DNA of 64,000 bases from the NCBI GenBank assembly GCA_019918135.1, contig WBZZ01000075.1, forward strand, positions 23,501 to 87,500. Reading direction: 5' to 3'. A model generated the notes under the pieces. That model saw only the letters and a program-made list of their open reading frames with translations. It ran no database searches and was not told the origin of the DNA. Below are positions 17,135 through 27,425 of the stretch, one piece after another (positions within the stretch are counted from its first letter, which is position 1; every line of letters starts with the position of its first letter). Made by a program: the position numbers and the translations under genes. Source of the stretch: Paulinella micropora. Lineage: Eukaryota; Cercozoa; Imbricatea; Euglyphida; Paulinellidae.

Positions 17135-18940
17135 ATGCAAGGGTCGCTCTGGCTGTCCGTCTTGTTTGGCTGGCTGGCGGTGACGGGGGCCTCGTCTTGG
17201 TACAGGGAAATCTTCCATTGGCAAGAAGCTAGCGCATTGGCCGGGAAGGCAGTGGCCATGTCAAGCGCTTGGGCGGCGGTGGGAGCTCCAGCGGAGCCTT
17301 GCGAGTCGGCGACGAATGACACGTGCGGAGCCGTGCACGTCTTCGCGCGTGTCAACGGGAGCTGGCGCAACGACACTGTGCTACGCCCGTACCCAGAGAG
17401 CCCCCACTCTAATTTCGGCTGGTCCGTGGCACTGACCAATGATTCCCTGCTGGTGGGCGCGCCCCTGGCCGTAGCCTGCGCGCGGGGGAACGAGTCGTGC
17501 GGCGAACGAGGCCTTGCTTATATCTTTGCTCTCGGGGAAGATGGTAGTTGGCGGCAGCGGCAGGTACTGCAAGGGGGCGAGGACGCGCTGGGTTTTGGCT
17601 GGGCCGTCGCTCTAGGTTTTTCAGAGGCGCTCGTGGGTGCGCCCCTGACACAACCCCTGGCAGAGGTGGCAAGCACGCCGGACCTGCCCACCGACGGCTG
17701 GCACGCGCGCGGCTCGGCGCACCTGTTCGGCCGGGCAAGCGTCCATGAGCCCTGGACTCTCCAGCATACGTTGCAACCGAGGTATGAACGCCCCGATGGC
17801 TTTGGCTTTGCCGTGGCTCTGGACGAAACAGGAAACGTCTTTGTGGGCGCGCCCTGGGACGATGCGTGCCTCACCGAGGCCGAGCCGCAGCTGTACCAAG
17901 ACCTGCGCTGCAACGACACGGGCACTGTGTACTGGCTGTCACGCGCTACGGACGGGCTGTGGTACCTGATGGACTTCCTCAAGCCCCTGGTTCCTCTGCA
18001 TGCACATTCCGGCTTTGCGCTGGCGTCCAAGAATGGCACGGTTCTGGTAGGCGCTCCTAACGCAGGTGATACCATGTACGTGGGCTCTACCTGCGGCTCT
18101 GTGCACGTCTTTTACTACAGGTACCTGTGGCCTATGAACATCGCGACGTACTATGAGGGCGCGCAAATATACAACCAAAAGCGGTCAGTGTGTAGCGAGT
18201 GGCGGCAACAGATGTCTGACAGCGGCAAGATTAAAAACGTCTTCCTCGAGTGCCACAACGAGAGCGAGGCTTGCACCGGAGCCAACAGCGACCTGTTTGG
18301 CAGTTCTCTCGCGCTGGCAGACGATGGTTTGCGAGCCGTGGTGGGCGCCTACTGGGATTTTCAGTGGGATCAAAGCACGGGCGCCAAAAGCCGGCGCCAC
18401 GGTGTGGCCAGAATGTACAACCGGGAGGCGGGCCAAGGTTTGGACTGGTATGAAGACGAGGCCCCTCGCGTCTACACCCACGAAGCCCGGTGCGGTCCCG
18501 TGGCCAGCGTGGCGCTGGCGGGCCTGGCGGGGGTCCTGTACGGGTCGCCGTGCCTGCCGTGGCCAGGCTGCGACGGCGACCACGTTTTCTGGCTGGAACG
18601 TAATCTCCCGTTAGTGCCCGAGGAGCTATCGGCCTGGGAGCAACTGCTTGGTCTGATAGTGTCTATTTGCTTCTGCGTGTGTTATTTGGCCCTGTTTTGC
18701 AACCATACGTTAGAAAAAGGCTGCGACAGCCCGGGCCCTAGCGAGTCAAGCACGACCCCCGAAGTGGCGTCGGTACGCGCTGCAGAAGAAGCGCGCAGGA
18801 CAACCGCCAGCCTAAAAGGTCTGCTCGTAGCAGCAGTTATTAAAAAAAAGTCACGAATACTTTATTTAATTACTCTTGAGTGTCAAACTTTTCCGCAAGA
18901 GGTCAAGCATTCCATCCTCTGGTTGTTGATGTTGGTATAA
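17135..18940 (+). CDS. FG-GAP-repeat (integrin-alpha-like) membrane glycoprotein (~601 aa)
   Basis: Predicted surface beta-propeller protein. Start at 17135 opens a signal peptide (MQGSLWLSVLFGWLAVTGAS). At least five FG-GAP units follow: FGWSVALTNDSLLVGAPL, FGWAVALGFSEALVGAPL, FGFAVALDETGNVFVGAPW, SGFALASKNGTVLVGAP and FGSSLALADDGLRAVVGAYW. Several N-glycosylation sequons (NGSW, NDTV, NESC, NGTV, NESE) and paired cysteines fit an extracellular domain. Near residue 510 a helix, LLGLIVSICFCVCYLALFC, would span the membrane, leaving a Ser/Pro-rich cytoplasmic tail. A ~108-bp piece just before the helix is copied at 1420-1528. Intact and long. Possible roles are virion surface or host adhesion; not demonstrated. 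Confidence 0.85.
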   Translation: MQGSLWLSVLFGWLAVTGASSWYREIFHWQEASALAGKAVAMSSAWAAVGAPAEPCESATNDTCGAVHVFARVNGSWRNDTVLRPYPESPHSNFGWSVALTNDSLLVGAPLAVACARGNESCGERGLAYIFALGEDGSWRQRQVLQGGEDALGFGWAVALGFSEALVGAPLTQPLAEVASTPDLPTDGWHARGSAHLFGRASVHEPWTLQHTLQPRYERPDGFGFAVALDETGNVFVGAPWDDACLTEAEPQLYQDLRCNDTGTVYWLSRATDGLWYLMDFLKPLVPLHAHSGFALASKNGTVLVGAPNAGDTMYVGSTCGSVHVFYYRYLWPMNIATYYEGAQIYNQKRSVCSEWRQQMSDSGKIKNVFLECHNESEACTGANSDLFGSSLALADDGLRAVVGAYWDFQWDQSTGAKSRRHGVARMYNREAGQGLDWYEDEAPRVYTHEARCGPVASVALAGLAGVLYGSPCLPWPGCDGDHVFWLERNLPLVPEELSAWEQLLGLIVSICFCVCYLALFCNHTLEKGCDSPGPSESSTTPEVASVRAAEEARRTTASLKGLLVAAVIKKKSRILYLITLECQTFPQEVKHSILWLLMLV

Positions 18941-18959
18941 GGAGTCAACTCACGGGTAG

Positions 18960-19690
18960 GAATGTGATATGGCTGAAAGCTCGGCTTTGCCGAAAAGCCC
19001 TTGTACATTGCCTTTTTTCGACTGTATCAAACAAGCACTCTTTTTGGGGGAGAGGTTGAGCGAATAACCAAAGATTTTTTTTTGTCTGTCCCCCCTCCCC
19101 CTCCCTACCCGCTCTCTCTTCCGAGGTGCGGGACGAGGGCAGGGGGAGGGGCGACGAGGGAGATAGGGGCGATAGAAGGGATAGGGGCGATAGAAGGGAT
19201 AGGGGCGATAGAAGAGATAGGGGAGGGGGGGGAGATACGCTTAGCTAGGATTTTGACCAACTGGATTTGCTGTTCTTTTTTTTAGGCCGGAAATTTGTCG
19301 CCAAGTTTTCGTGGGGTGTGTGATATAGCTAAAACCTGTTATTGCCAAAAAATACCCTGTGTATTGCCTTTTTCGACCGTATCCATTGGGAGAAAAACGC
19401 GCACTCTTTTTCGGGAGAGGTTGAGCGAATGACCCAAGTTTTTTTGTCCAGTCCCCCCTGCCCCGCTCTCTTCTGAGGTGCGGGACGAGGCCGGGGAGAG
19501 GGGCGACGGGAGAGACAGGGGCGACGAAAGAGATAGGGGCGATAGAAGAGATAGGGGAGGGGAGGAGACACACCCTGGTGGGATTTAGCGAACTAGACTC
19601 GCTGCTTTTCTTTAGGCCCGGAATTTGTCGCCAAATTTTCGTGGTGTGATATGGTTGAGAAATTGGGGGGCATTGCCTTTTTTTGGCAAC
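18960..19690. repeat. Two ~310-bp tandem units with 17-18-bp minisatellite
   Basis: Two similar units (about 19000-19320 and 19350-19650) each contain GAGAGGTTGAGCGAAT, a GGTGCGGGACGAGG block, a GATAGGGGCGATAGAAG minisatellite and AGGCC(C)GGAATTTGTCGCCAAATTTTCGTGG. The layout (minisatellite flanked by a GCCAA-containing motif and 'GTGTGATA') parallels the ~440-bp TTTGGCGCCAAA units elsewhere. No gene. Confidence 0.7.
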
Positions 19691-19744
19691 CGGCCTACGA
19701 ATAAAGTGTTGCTACTCTTGAGTTTCGAGATTTTCCGCGAGAGG

Positions 19745-20790
19745 TCAGGGCGGGGTGGGCTGGTAGATAAGCTGGTTGTTGTACAGCAGTTCCACCCTGC
19801 TGCCCGCCAAGGCAGCGGTTTTCACCAACGAATGAGGCACGGACTGTTTATGTTCTTGCAAATACAACGTGCGCAGCGAATCCGGGGGCTGAACTAGCAA
19901 GGAGGCTATCTCTTCCAAGGCCAAACCTGTACAGTAAGCAACCGTCACTTGGCGCAGCTCGGGTAAGTGCTGTAGCTCGCCAAAATCCTCCAGATGCGCA
20001 CAGTCATACAGACACAACTCTTGTAGCGACGGCATAGGTAGCAGTTTGCTCAGGTCCAAAGGGTGTGTCCAGTGAACAAAATCTAGTACTTCCAGCCCCA
20101 TACAAAGCCCCAGCGGCGCTAGATCCTCCATGTGCTCGCAATCTCGCAGACTGAGCTCGCGGAGAGCTGCGAGCTGGGGCAGTTCTTCGGTTCCCACCAT
20201 AGGACAGCGCACGAGGCGCAATATTTGCAGCCCCTCACAGTGCTGCAGCGGTGCCAGACTAGTCGCGTGTGGACAATCGACCAGAGTGAGCTCGCGGATG
20301 GCTGGGAGCTGCGGTAGTTCGTACACGCTGGTGATGCGAGTGCAGCTTAGTAGCTCCAGCTTGCGCAGTAACGAGAATGATCGTAGTATGCCCAGGTCCG
20401 CGTTGGTCAGGCCCCGGATAGGGCCCGAGCTGCAGCGCGATCAGCGGCAGGCAAGCCAGCACGTGCAGTAATGTCCCGTCGACCATTGAGACCTTGAGCT
20501 TGAGGCTCTGGAGCTGGCGTAGCTGCAGCAAGCCTGGCACACCCGGGCCCTGGATGTTTTCACAATCTGAGAGATTCAGTGCACGGAGGGCCGGGCAAGC
20601 CGACGGCAGTGCTGTCAGGAAGGCGTCCGTTATCACGCAACCGACCAGACTGACTCAGGCGCTTAAGTTGGAGGGAACCGAGGTGGCGCAGGTGCCGTAG
20701 TCCGGGGCCTTGGACCTGCCAGCAACCCCACAAGCGGAGGTGCTCTAGTGCCAACCATGACAGGACTTGGCAGCGCAGAAAGCTCTCTCC
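19745..20790 (-). pseudogene. Leucine-rich-repeat protein, frameshifted twice
   Basis: Three consecutive minus-strand frames carry one LRR series. WLALEHLRLWGCWQVQGPGL is at 20754-20650; ITDAFLTALPSACPALRALNLSDCENI at 20636-20420; LTNADLGILRSFSLLRKLELLSC then IRELTLVDCPHATSLAPLQHCEGLQIL and further repeats to 19745. Register changes at ~20640 and ~20410 leave the repeat periodicity unbroken, so they are recent indels or sequencing errors. It would be an FBXL-type solenoid and lies just downstream of a same-strand F-box/LRR gene. Confidence 0.7.
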
Positions 20791-20798
20791 CTCCCCGT

Positions 20799-21822
20799 CT
20801 AGTCACGTCCGCAGGAGGGTGACCTGAAAGGAGAGGACAGCCAGCAATCGCGGGTGGGCGGAGGAGTCTCGGTTAAAAACGCGTCTACACGAGGTCTTGC
20901 TTTCCTGAGCTGTTCTATGGTCTCGGGGGCAATAGCCGCGCACTGGTACAAACGTAAGGAGCTCAGGGATTGAGAATCACAAATTTGCACTAATTCGTCG
21001 TAGGCGACTTCCTCGGTCGTTCGCAGGTTTAGTTGTCGGAGCCCGGGAAGCGACGCCAGGTGCCTTAGATTTGAAGCTGCGATTCGACTACCACAGCTCA
21101 ACGTCAGAACGCGGAAGGCAGTTTAGCCCCTGGCGAGTGACCTCCCAACACGAGTGAAGCTTCAGCTGCACGAGTGACCGAAGCCCTGCAATGGCGACCA
21201 GCGTGTCGTCCGTGATACTGGAGCTTTCCTCTAACCCTAGTTCAGCGAGGGCCAGGGGCGCTTGCAAGCAGGCCAGGGCCTCTTGTAAGTCCTCGTCGCA
21301 CGTGCCGACGAACAGCCGGCTGACAGAGACCAGTGCCGATAACAGCCGAGCCAGGCCGGGGTCTGCTTCCCCGACCTCATCGCCCTGGTAGTTCAGCTCG
21401 CGCACGTGAAGGCCGCGCAAGAGCCGGCTAGTGATTCCGGTTTGGTCAGCAGCACAGTACACAACGTCCAGCGCCGTCTTGGTGGCCAGGCACAGGCCGC
21501 GGTAAACAGTGAGTATTTTCCGGCAGACCGGATCCCTCAGCTCAAACTGGGGTGGTTGAAAGCCCAGCCAAAAAGACGGTCGTCGGCACAGCGCCAGGGC
21601 CTCCTGACAAGTCGAAGCTAGGCTAACCAGCTGGTCGGCCCCCAGCCAGGCCCGAACCAAGGCCCAAAGGCAGTCGGGCAAGGTGAACAGCGCACAGGCG
21701 CGCGGCGAGAGCCGCCGGTTTGGCTCCCCGGCGGGGAGGCATGAAGAGGTGCTCGCTGACCTCACCAAATCTGGCCTATCGTGCCCGGCACTCGGGCTTA
21801 AAATTAGTATTGGAAAGAACAA
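20799..21822 (-). pseudogene. F-box/LRR protein, paralog of the gene at 303-1354, frameshifted
   Basis: The F-box is complete here (LFTLPDCLWALVRAWLGADQLVSLASTCQEALALCRRPSFW, about residues 46-86), followed by the same conserved core as the 303-1354 gene. At about 21100 the frame closes (CLPRSDVELW). The continuation (LTLSCGSRIAASNLRHLASL ... YDELVQICDSQSLSSLRLYQ ... RPRVDAF) is in another register. Relative to the paralog, roughly 25-30 residues are missing at this joint, so a deletion plus frame change occurred. The ATG at 21822 is the first in frame. Predicted SCF adaptor. Confidence 0.75.
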
Positions 21823-21829
21823 ACAAGGG

Positions 21830-22200
21830 GAAGAGAGAGGGGAAAGGCGTGGGGGGGGGGGGCGCCCCCCTCCCTTTTTTTCTTCTTCCCTCCCTCTGAG
21901 CCCCCTGAGCCCGGGGGGCTCAAAGAACAGGGGAAGGGCAAGGGGGAGAGCGCAGAAGCTACCAAAAAAAATATATGAAACGCCTCAACTAAGCCCCCTC
22001 CCCCCCCCCCCCCCCCCCCCCCCAATGCCGGGCGCCCCCCTCCCTCTTCTCCTTCCCTCTCCCTCTCCTAGTTCTCAGTGTCAAGTGTAAAACCTTTTTA
22101 AGTTTTAATTATAAAAACTTGTTTTGAAATTTCTTGGCGCCCCCCCCCCCCCCCAAGCTCAAAGGCTCGGGGGAGGCTGAAGCCGCCAAATTTCATCTAT
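21830..22200. repeat. Poly-C/G tracts, GAGCCC hairpin block and type-2 module
   Basis: No gene. Holds the GAGCCCCCTGAGCCCGGGGGGCTC hairpin with AAAGAACAGGGGAAGGGCAA, C-runs up to about 30 nt, and a CAGTGTCAAGTGTAAAACCTTTTTAAG module. Confidence 0.65.
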
Positions 22201-22233
22201 ATTGTATAGCACTAATACTTTCGTCAGAAAGAT

Positions 22234-23859
22234 CTACATTTCCTCGAGGTCATCCAAAGTCATTTCCTTTGTGTACTTCTCTTTTATGTACTTGGCAAAC
22301 AGAATTGCAGCGCGCGTATTCGTACGACCTACAACACACGTACGCACGTCTGAGCTTTTAACATAAAAAAGAGGTATACAAGAGAACAAGTTACCCATGT
22401 ATTGGGCCTTGGCTGGCATCCACCAAGACGCAAATTTCTGGTTGAAGACCTCTGGCATGAGCGCGTAGTTACGCGGGTGGTCGCCTCCGCCCAACGAATC
22501 CGGGATAATATGATCGATGTGGAATGGGACCTTGCGCACGCCGTTCTTGTCGAAGTATTCGCGGAAGTAGATGCTATCACGATGTGCAATCACCCAGGCA
22601 CGCACCTGTGCCCTTGTCATAAAACGTTTGGTGTTGGTCAAGGGCTTAATTAAACCAAGGTACACAGGCTCTGGCTCGATCTCGTGCTCTGGATGAATCT
22701 TGCGCATCTCTGTAATTATCTTATCCAAGTACTGCTTGCCGTTAGAAGGCGTGATGTCGCCGCCGTCCCAGTCGATCTACTGTAGCCCTGACGATGTTAG
22801 CTGCAGTTGCTCGGGCGCAGTGGCGCCGCCGGTCTCAGGCAATGCTGGTTTGGAGGAGCCTGGGGTTTGTTTCATTGTAGCTTGCGGCGGCAATAACCTG
22901 GGGCGCTTTGCTACAGGCCTTGGCGGCTGCTCGCTTTGTGTGACCTGCTCATGCTCAGGTACAGGCAAGGCTGCGGGCTTGGCCAATCTTGGTGTATTTT
23001 CGATTGGGGCGGGCTGGGTGGTGGTGGTGGCGGTGGACGGCGCCCGTTGCTCGGTTGTACTTGGCCCACCTACCATTCCGAGCGACGATGCTAAGACTGT
23101 CGCGAGCTTTGTTGCAAGCACCGCGTTGCCCGTCGTCGTGAGTAGCGCTAAAGCTATCAGCTCTGTACAAAGCTCCCTCGAGCGTGGGTGGTCAGGGTTT
23201 GTTAGGATTGATATCAATTTGTGCAATCTTACCGCAGCCTCGGCGGAGCTTGCGGTATGTTGGATTGTAGTTTGCGGAAGCGAGCGCTTGCCTCGTCGAA
23301 CAGCAGGCTTCTTTATAGTCTCGGAGGGTGCCGGGTGCTTGAGTGCTGTGCTATCTAATACTATTGGTAAACCGACCATTGCGCGCGACGCCAATTCCGT
23401 CATTTTCGCTTGCAGATCTTTGCAACGCGGGTGCTCAAATTGACTTAGAATAGTCAAGAGCCCTTGAAGGTTTGTGCAAGCAACAGCTCGCCCGTCTTTC
23501 TCCTTAACTTCTTGCACAGGTGCGTCGGCCCGCGCTGAACCGCGCAGAAATGCGTAAAATTTTATGGGAAACGACTCCCGGTTGTGTTTCCCCTCCGACT
23601 TCTGTGACACCCTGGACCACTTTTTTCTGGCCGAATGGTCAGAGCACTCGGTAAAAAAGGAAATGGCGTCTGTAATGCAAAAATACTCGCCCGGGGCGCG
23701 TCTGATTTTAGCAAAATCTTTTGGTGCGAGTTTCATGAGTATTTCATTTTCGTTTAAAACATGGATTGAGTCAGAGCTGTCACCCGGGGTGACAGGTGCT
23801 ATCGACGCAGTGGAAATGGCGGTAGGCCCTTCGAAAGGTTGCAGCTGCTGGTCGTTCAT
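22234..23859 (-). pseudogene. BRO-N-like DNA-binding domain fused to HNH endonuclease, interrupted by one in-frame TAG
   Basis: Two frames lie in the same register, separated only by a TAG at 22777-22779; coding-like sequence (IDWDGGDITPSNGKQYLDK) follows it directly. N-terminal part (360 codons): YFCITDAISFFTECSDHSARKKWSRV ... TNLQGLLTILSQF resembles BRO-N/MSV199-like domains of nucleocytoplasmic viruses. A second copy of part of the motif (ILTNPDHPRSRELCTELI) follows, then a Pro/Thr-rich linker. C-terminal part: HNH nuclease with VPFHIDHIIPDSLGGGDHPRNYALMPEVFN (the H-I-D-H-I-I-P and N residues of the HNH fold). A paralogous HNH at 40378-40800 lacks the N-terminal domain. Likely a homing or regulatory nuclease, either decayed or read through. 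Confidence 0.75.
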
Positions 23860-23934
23860 CGTCTTTGATGGTCTTATGTTCCTCTTTTCTGGTAACTGGA
23901 ATTCTGAACGCGGTGAGATTGTATATTTTTACTC

Positions 23935-24335
23935 CCCTTTCCCCTTGCTCTCCCCCCCCCCCGTCCCTCCTCTCATCTCTTTCCTCCCTTTTACCTTCCG
24001 TCTCCTTCCTCCACCCCCATCCTCCCCCCCCCTCTCTTCCACTCCCCCCTTTCATTTCTTGGACCAGAATTTGCAGGGAGGGGTGCTCCTCCTCTTCCTG
24101 TATCCCTTGTCAAGAATTTTTAATTTACATTTTTTTGTACTTTCTTGGCTTTTCCCTGCCCTCCCGCTCCCCGTTCTCAGACGGGGAGGTGTGTGTGGGG
24201 ACTAAGACAATTCATGCCCTCCTCTCCTCCTTCGCCCTCTCCTAATTTTCAGTGCTACAACCCGCTGGCGCGGGCTGAAGGGGGAGGGAAGGCTCGGGGG
24301 GGCTTTGTCCCCTGCTCCGTCTATACCTAGCGTGT
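23935..24335. other. Pyrimidine-rich spacer
   Basis: Dense C/T-rich sequence on the plus strand with one type-1 module (TTGTCAAGAATTTTTAATTTACATTTTTTTGTACTTTCTTGG) and a CCCGCTGGCGCGGGCT hairpin at about 24259-24276. Open frames are compositional. Confidence 0.5.
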
Positions 24336-24341
24336 TATAGT

Positions 24342-24961
24342 CTAGAACTTCATCTGGCGGACTTTCAACGGCTGGTCTCACGCAAGCAAAATGGTCTCTT
24401 CTCTGTAGCAGATGCAATCGCTCAAGAAAATTACGTTTGCACGAAGCGAAGGTCGGAGCAAGCCAACCTGGCGGCACGTGCCGTGGTAGGGGATGAGGAA
24501 TTGGAGGCCGCTATGCCCTTACGACGCGAGCAGCGGATGGCGGTGCTGGACGCGCCCAAAAAACTAAGTCAGGAAGCTAGCACCGCTCTGGTGGAAATAT
24601 CCCTGGCACCGGTCAAGCTGTACAAGGCAATAATGGAGGCGCTCAAAGAATTTACTTTTTTGCCCCTGCCCTCACCGCGACGGCGGCTGAGCCAGCAGTA
24701 CCGTGGGGGAGTTGGCCATGACGGATATCTTTTTGCAGCTGGCCTCGTCGCCCCAACCCACGGGGCGCCGAGAGGGCGACGCTGCTGGTCCGTGCAGGCC
24801 GCCTGGCCGCCGCCCGATATCGCGCGAGATATCCGGGACAAGAGCCGCCAAAGGCAGAGAGGCTGGTGGGGGGAGCTGTGCGCCAGGTCAATGTGTACTT
24901 TGAGGACGACCGGGACATTCTGGAAGCGGCTTGCAAGGAAGTACTAAGAGAGAGAACTTAA
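24342..24961 (+). pseudogene. C-terminal part of a BRO-like/viral regulatory protein, frameshifted
   Basis: Reading starts without an ATG at its left edge (LHLADFQRLVSRKQNGLFSVADAIAQENYVC...) and continues through PLRREQRMAVLDAPKKLSQEAS to about 24660. It resumes in another register with LLVRAGRLAAARYRARYPG, PPKAERLVGGAVRQVNVYFEDDRDILEAACKEVL and ends at TAA. The RxGxLAAxxYRxxYG...R.V.GxVRxVNxY block is typical of the C-terminus of virus-encoded BRO/MSV199-type proteins (recalled family pattern, not searched). The N-terminal domain is lost. Confidence 0.5.
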
Positions 24962-24979
24962 GACGATTCGTGCTCTCCC

Positions 24980-26990
24980 CTCCCCTCCCCCTTCGCCCTC
25001 TCTTAATTCTCAGTGTCAAGTGTAAGACTTTGTCAAGTTTTAAAAAAAAAATCGCACTTTCTTGGCGCCTCCCTCTCTCTCTCCCACCCCCCTTTCCTCT
25101 CCCATCCCCTGTCATCTGACTAACGCTGGCTAAAGGAAGGCCCGGGGGGGCCTTGCCTTTCTGTCTCAGAGAGTGCGCCGCCTCATTGGAGAAGTCATTC
25201 GTCGTATGACTTAGACTGAGTTTGTAGTCGAGACAGGGCCCGGGGGGGGGGGGGGCGCTCCCCCTCCCCCCCTTTTTTTCTCTTCCTCTCCCCCTGAGCC
25301 CCCTGAGCCCGGGGGGCTCAAAGAACAGGGAAAGGACAAAGAGGGAGGGGAAGAGCGCAGAAGCTACAAACGAAATAAATACATGCAACGCCTCCATTAA
25401 GCCACCCCGCCCCTTCCATGCCCCTTCCCTCTCCCTCTCCTAGTCCTCAGCGCCCAAGTGTAAGAGTTTGTCGAGCTTTGATTCAGCGTAAATTACAAAT
25501 TCTTGACGCGCCCCTCTCCCCTTCCCTCTCCCGCTCCTTGTTCTCAGACGGGAGGGGGGAGGAAGACAGATCGTGTTTCTCCCCTCCCATATCCCTTCGC
25601 TCTCCCTTTCTCTAGTTCTCAGTGCCAAGATTACAACTTTGTCAAGGATTCTTTTATTAATTTTTTTTGTACATTCTTAGCGCGCCCCCACTCCTATACT
25701 TCCCTCTTCCTCCCCTAGCTTTCAGCGCAAAGTGTAAGACCGTCGAGCTCTATCAAGGAAAAGCTTTTTTTTGTACTTTCTTGGCGCCCCCCTCCCTCTG
25801 CCCCTTCCCTCTCCAGCTCCCCCGTTCTAATATGGAAAGCAAGGCGGATCGTCTTTTGCCCACCCCTTCCCTTTCCTTCCCTTGGTTTTCAGTGTCAGGT
25901 GTAAGACTTTGTCAATCTTTGATTCGGCGTATTTTACACTTTCTTGGCGCGCCCCCTTCTCTTTCCCGCTCCCTGCTCTCAGACCGGGATGGGGGGGGGG
26001 GGGGAAGACAGATCGTGCTTGCTCCCCTCCCTGCCCCTTGGCTCTCCGTCTCTTGTTTCTCAGTGCCAAAATTAAAACTTTGTCAGGGATTTTTTTATTA
26101 ATTCTTTCTTGTACATTCTTAGCGCGCCCCTACCCTTCCCCTTCCCTCTCCCTGTCTTCTGACTAGCGAGGGCTAAAGGAAGGCTCGGGGGGGCCTTGCC
26201 TTTCTGTCCCAGAGAGTGCGCCGCCTCATTGGAGAAGTCACTCGTCGTATGACTTAGACAGAGTTTGTAGTCGAGACAGGGGCCCGGGGGGTGCCCCCCC
26301 CCCCTTTTTTTTCTTCTTCCCTCCCTCTGAGCCCCCTGAGCCTGGGGGCTCAAAGAACAGGGGAAAGGTAAGGGGGGAGGGGAAGAGCGCAGAAGCTACA
26401 AACAAAATGCATGAAACGCCTCAACTAAGCCCTCCCCCATGCCGGGCGCCCCCCCCCTATTTTCATTCTGCTTCCTTGCCCCTTCCCTCTCCCGCTCCCT
26501 GTTCTCAGACGGGGGGGGGGGGGGAGGAAGGCAGATCGTGCTTCTCCCCTCCCATATCCCTTCGCCCTCCCTCTCTTAGTTCTCAGTGCCAAGATTAAAA
26601 CTTTGTCAAGGATTTTATTAATTCTTTCTTGTACATTCTTAGCGCGCCCCTACCCTTCTTTTTCCCTCTCCTACTCCCTGTTCTCAGACGGAGGACTAAG
26701 GCAATTCGTGCTCTCCCCCTCCCTTTCCTTTTCTCTCTCCATCTCTTAGTTCGCAGTGTCAAGCGTAAGACAGTCGAGCTCTATCAGGAAAAATTCTTTT
26801 TCGTACTTTCTTGGCGCGCCCCGCCCCCTCTCTTAGTTCTCCATGTCAAGTGTAAGACTTTGTCGAGCTTTAATTCAGCGTATTTCACACTTTCTTGGCG
26901 TGCTCTGCTTCCCTGTCTTGATCCCCGCTCTCAGACGTGGCGACACAACCCTCTCGCTCTCGTCTCCCCCATTGACAGTCAAGCTAGGCC
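24980..26990. repeat. Array of type-1/type-2 modules and two Repeat A copies
   Basis: No gene. At least nine modules alternate. Type 1 is CAGTGCCAAGATTACAACTTTGTCAAGGATT..TTATTAATTTTTTTTGTACATTCTTAGCGCGCCCC. Type 2 is CAGTGTCAAGTGTAAGACTTTGTCGAGCTTTAATTCAGCGTA..TTTCTTGGCGC. They are separated by pyrimidine-rich sequence with TCTCAGACGG. Repeat A plus the GAGCCC hairpin occurs at 25155-25370 and 26200-26400. Read on the minus strand, modules contain AATAAAA, a polyadenylation-like signal. Confidence 0.75.
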
Positions 26991-27345
26991 TCACAAACTT
27001 GCAACTCGACCCGCAAGTACTTGCCAGGAATCCCGAGCCCCTCAAAGTATGCCAGCGCATCCGAATCTCCGTGGCGTGCCTTGGCTAGCGCTGCCAGCGG
27101 TTCGGCGAGCAGTGCCACTGACGGTAATTTTTGGTACTACTTGGCAGTCGGCCGCGGGAATGTATAGTACTACTATGGGTGCTAGCAATACTTGTATGAA
27201 CATTGCGACAGGGCCGCTCACAGTAGCCAGCGGAGTGAATTACTTTGGTGAGTATATTACAGTAACTCAGTCCGCTGGTAGCTTTGCGCGGCTTGTTTCG
27301 CAACGAATGCCCTATTTACTGTGGGGTTGCATTCTTGGTCTGTGA
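26965..27345 (+). pseudogene. Coding remnant, unrecognised
   Basis: After the repeat array, composition becomes gene-like. A frame ending at TGA 27345 includes LTVIFGTTWQSAAGMYSTTMGASNTCMNIATGPLTVASGVNYFGEYITVTQSAG. An earlier piece (VKLGLTNLQLDPQVLARNPEPLK) is in another register. Small and Ser/Thr/Gly-rich, it looks like a beta-rich structural or surface protein fragment. No family recognised. It lies immediately upstream of the end of the transposon-split kinase-like gene, on the opposite strand. Confidence 0.35.
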
Positions 27346-27425
27346 TGAGATCTTTTTTTTCTTCTCTTTACGGCTTCCCTCTTTTTTTCTTTTTTTTTCT
27401 TTTGTGCCCATTTGGCAACCCCTAC

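Noticed and set aside
22774-22785. TAG reassigned as a sense codon in this genome
   Set aside because: Several intact genes end in TAG with no coding continuation (11682, 42730, 13885), so the in-frame TAGs are better read as nonsense changes or readthrough.
22700-23443. 247-codon plus-strand frame over the BRO-N-like gene
   Set aside because: Antisense shadow; the minus-strand frame carries the recognisable domains and continues in register to the HNH.
24980-26990. Many 60-170-codon frames in the module arrays (also 2.5-4.4, 43.1-43.7 and 50.9-57.2 kb)
   Set aside because: Frames are open on both strands because the DNA is purine/pyrimidine-skewed. Amino-acid composition is Pro/Ser/Leu or Gly/Arg/Lys, and repeats rather than reading frame are conserved.
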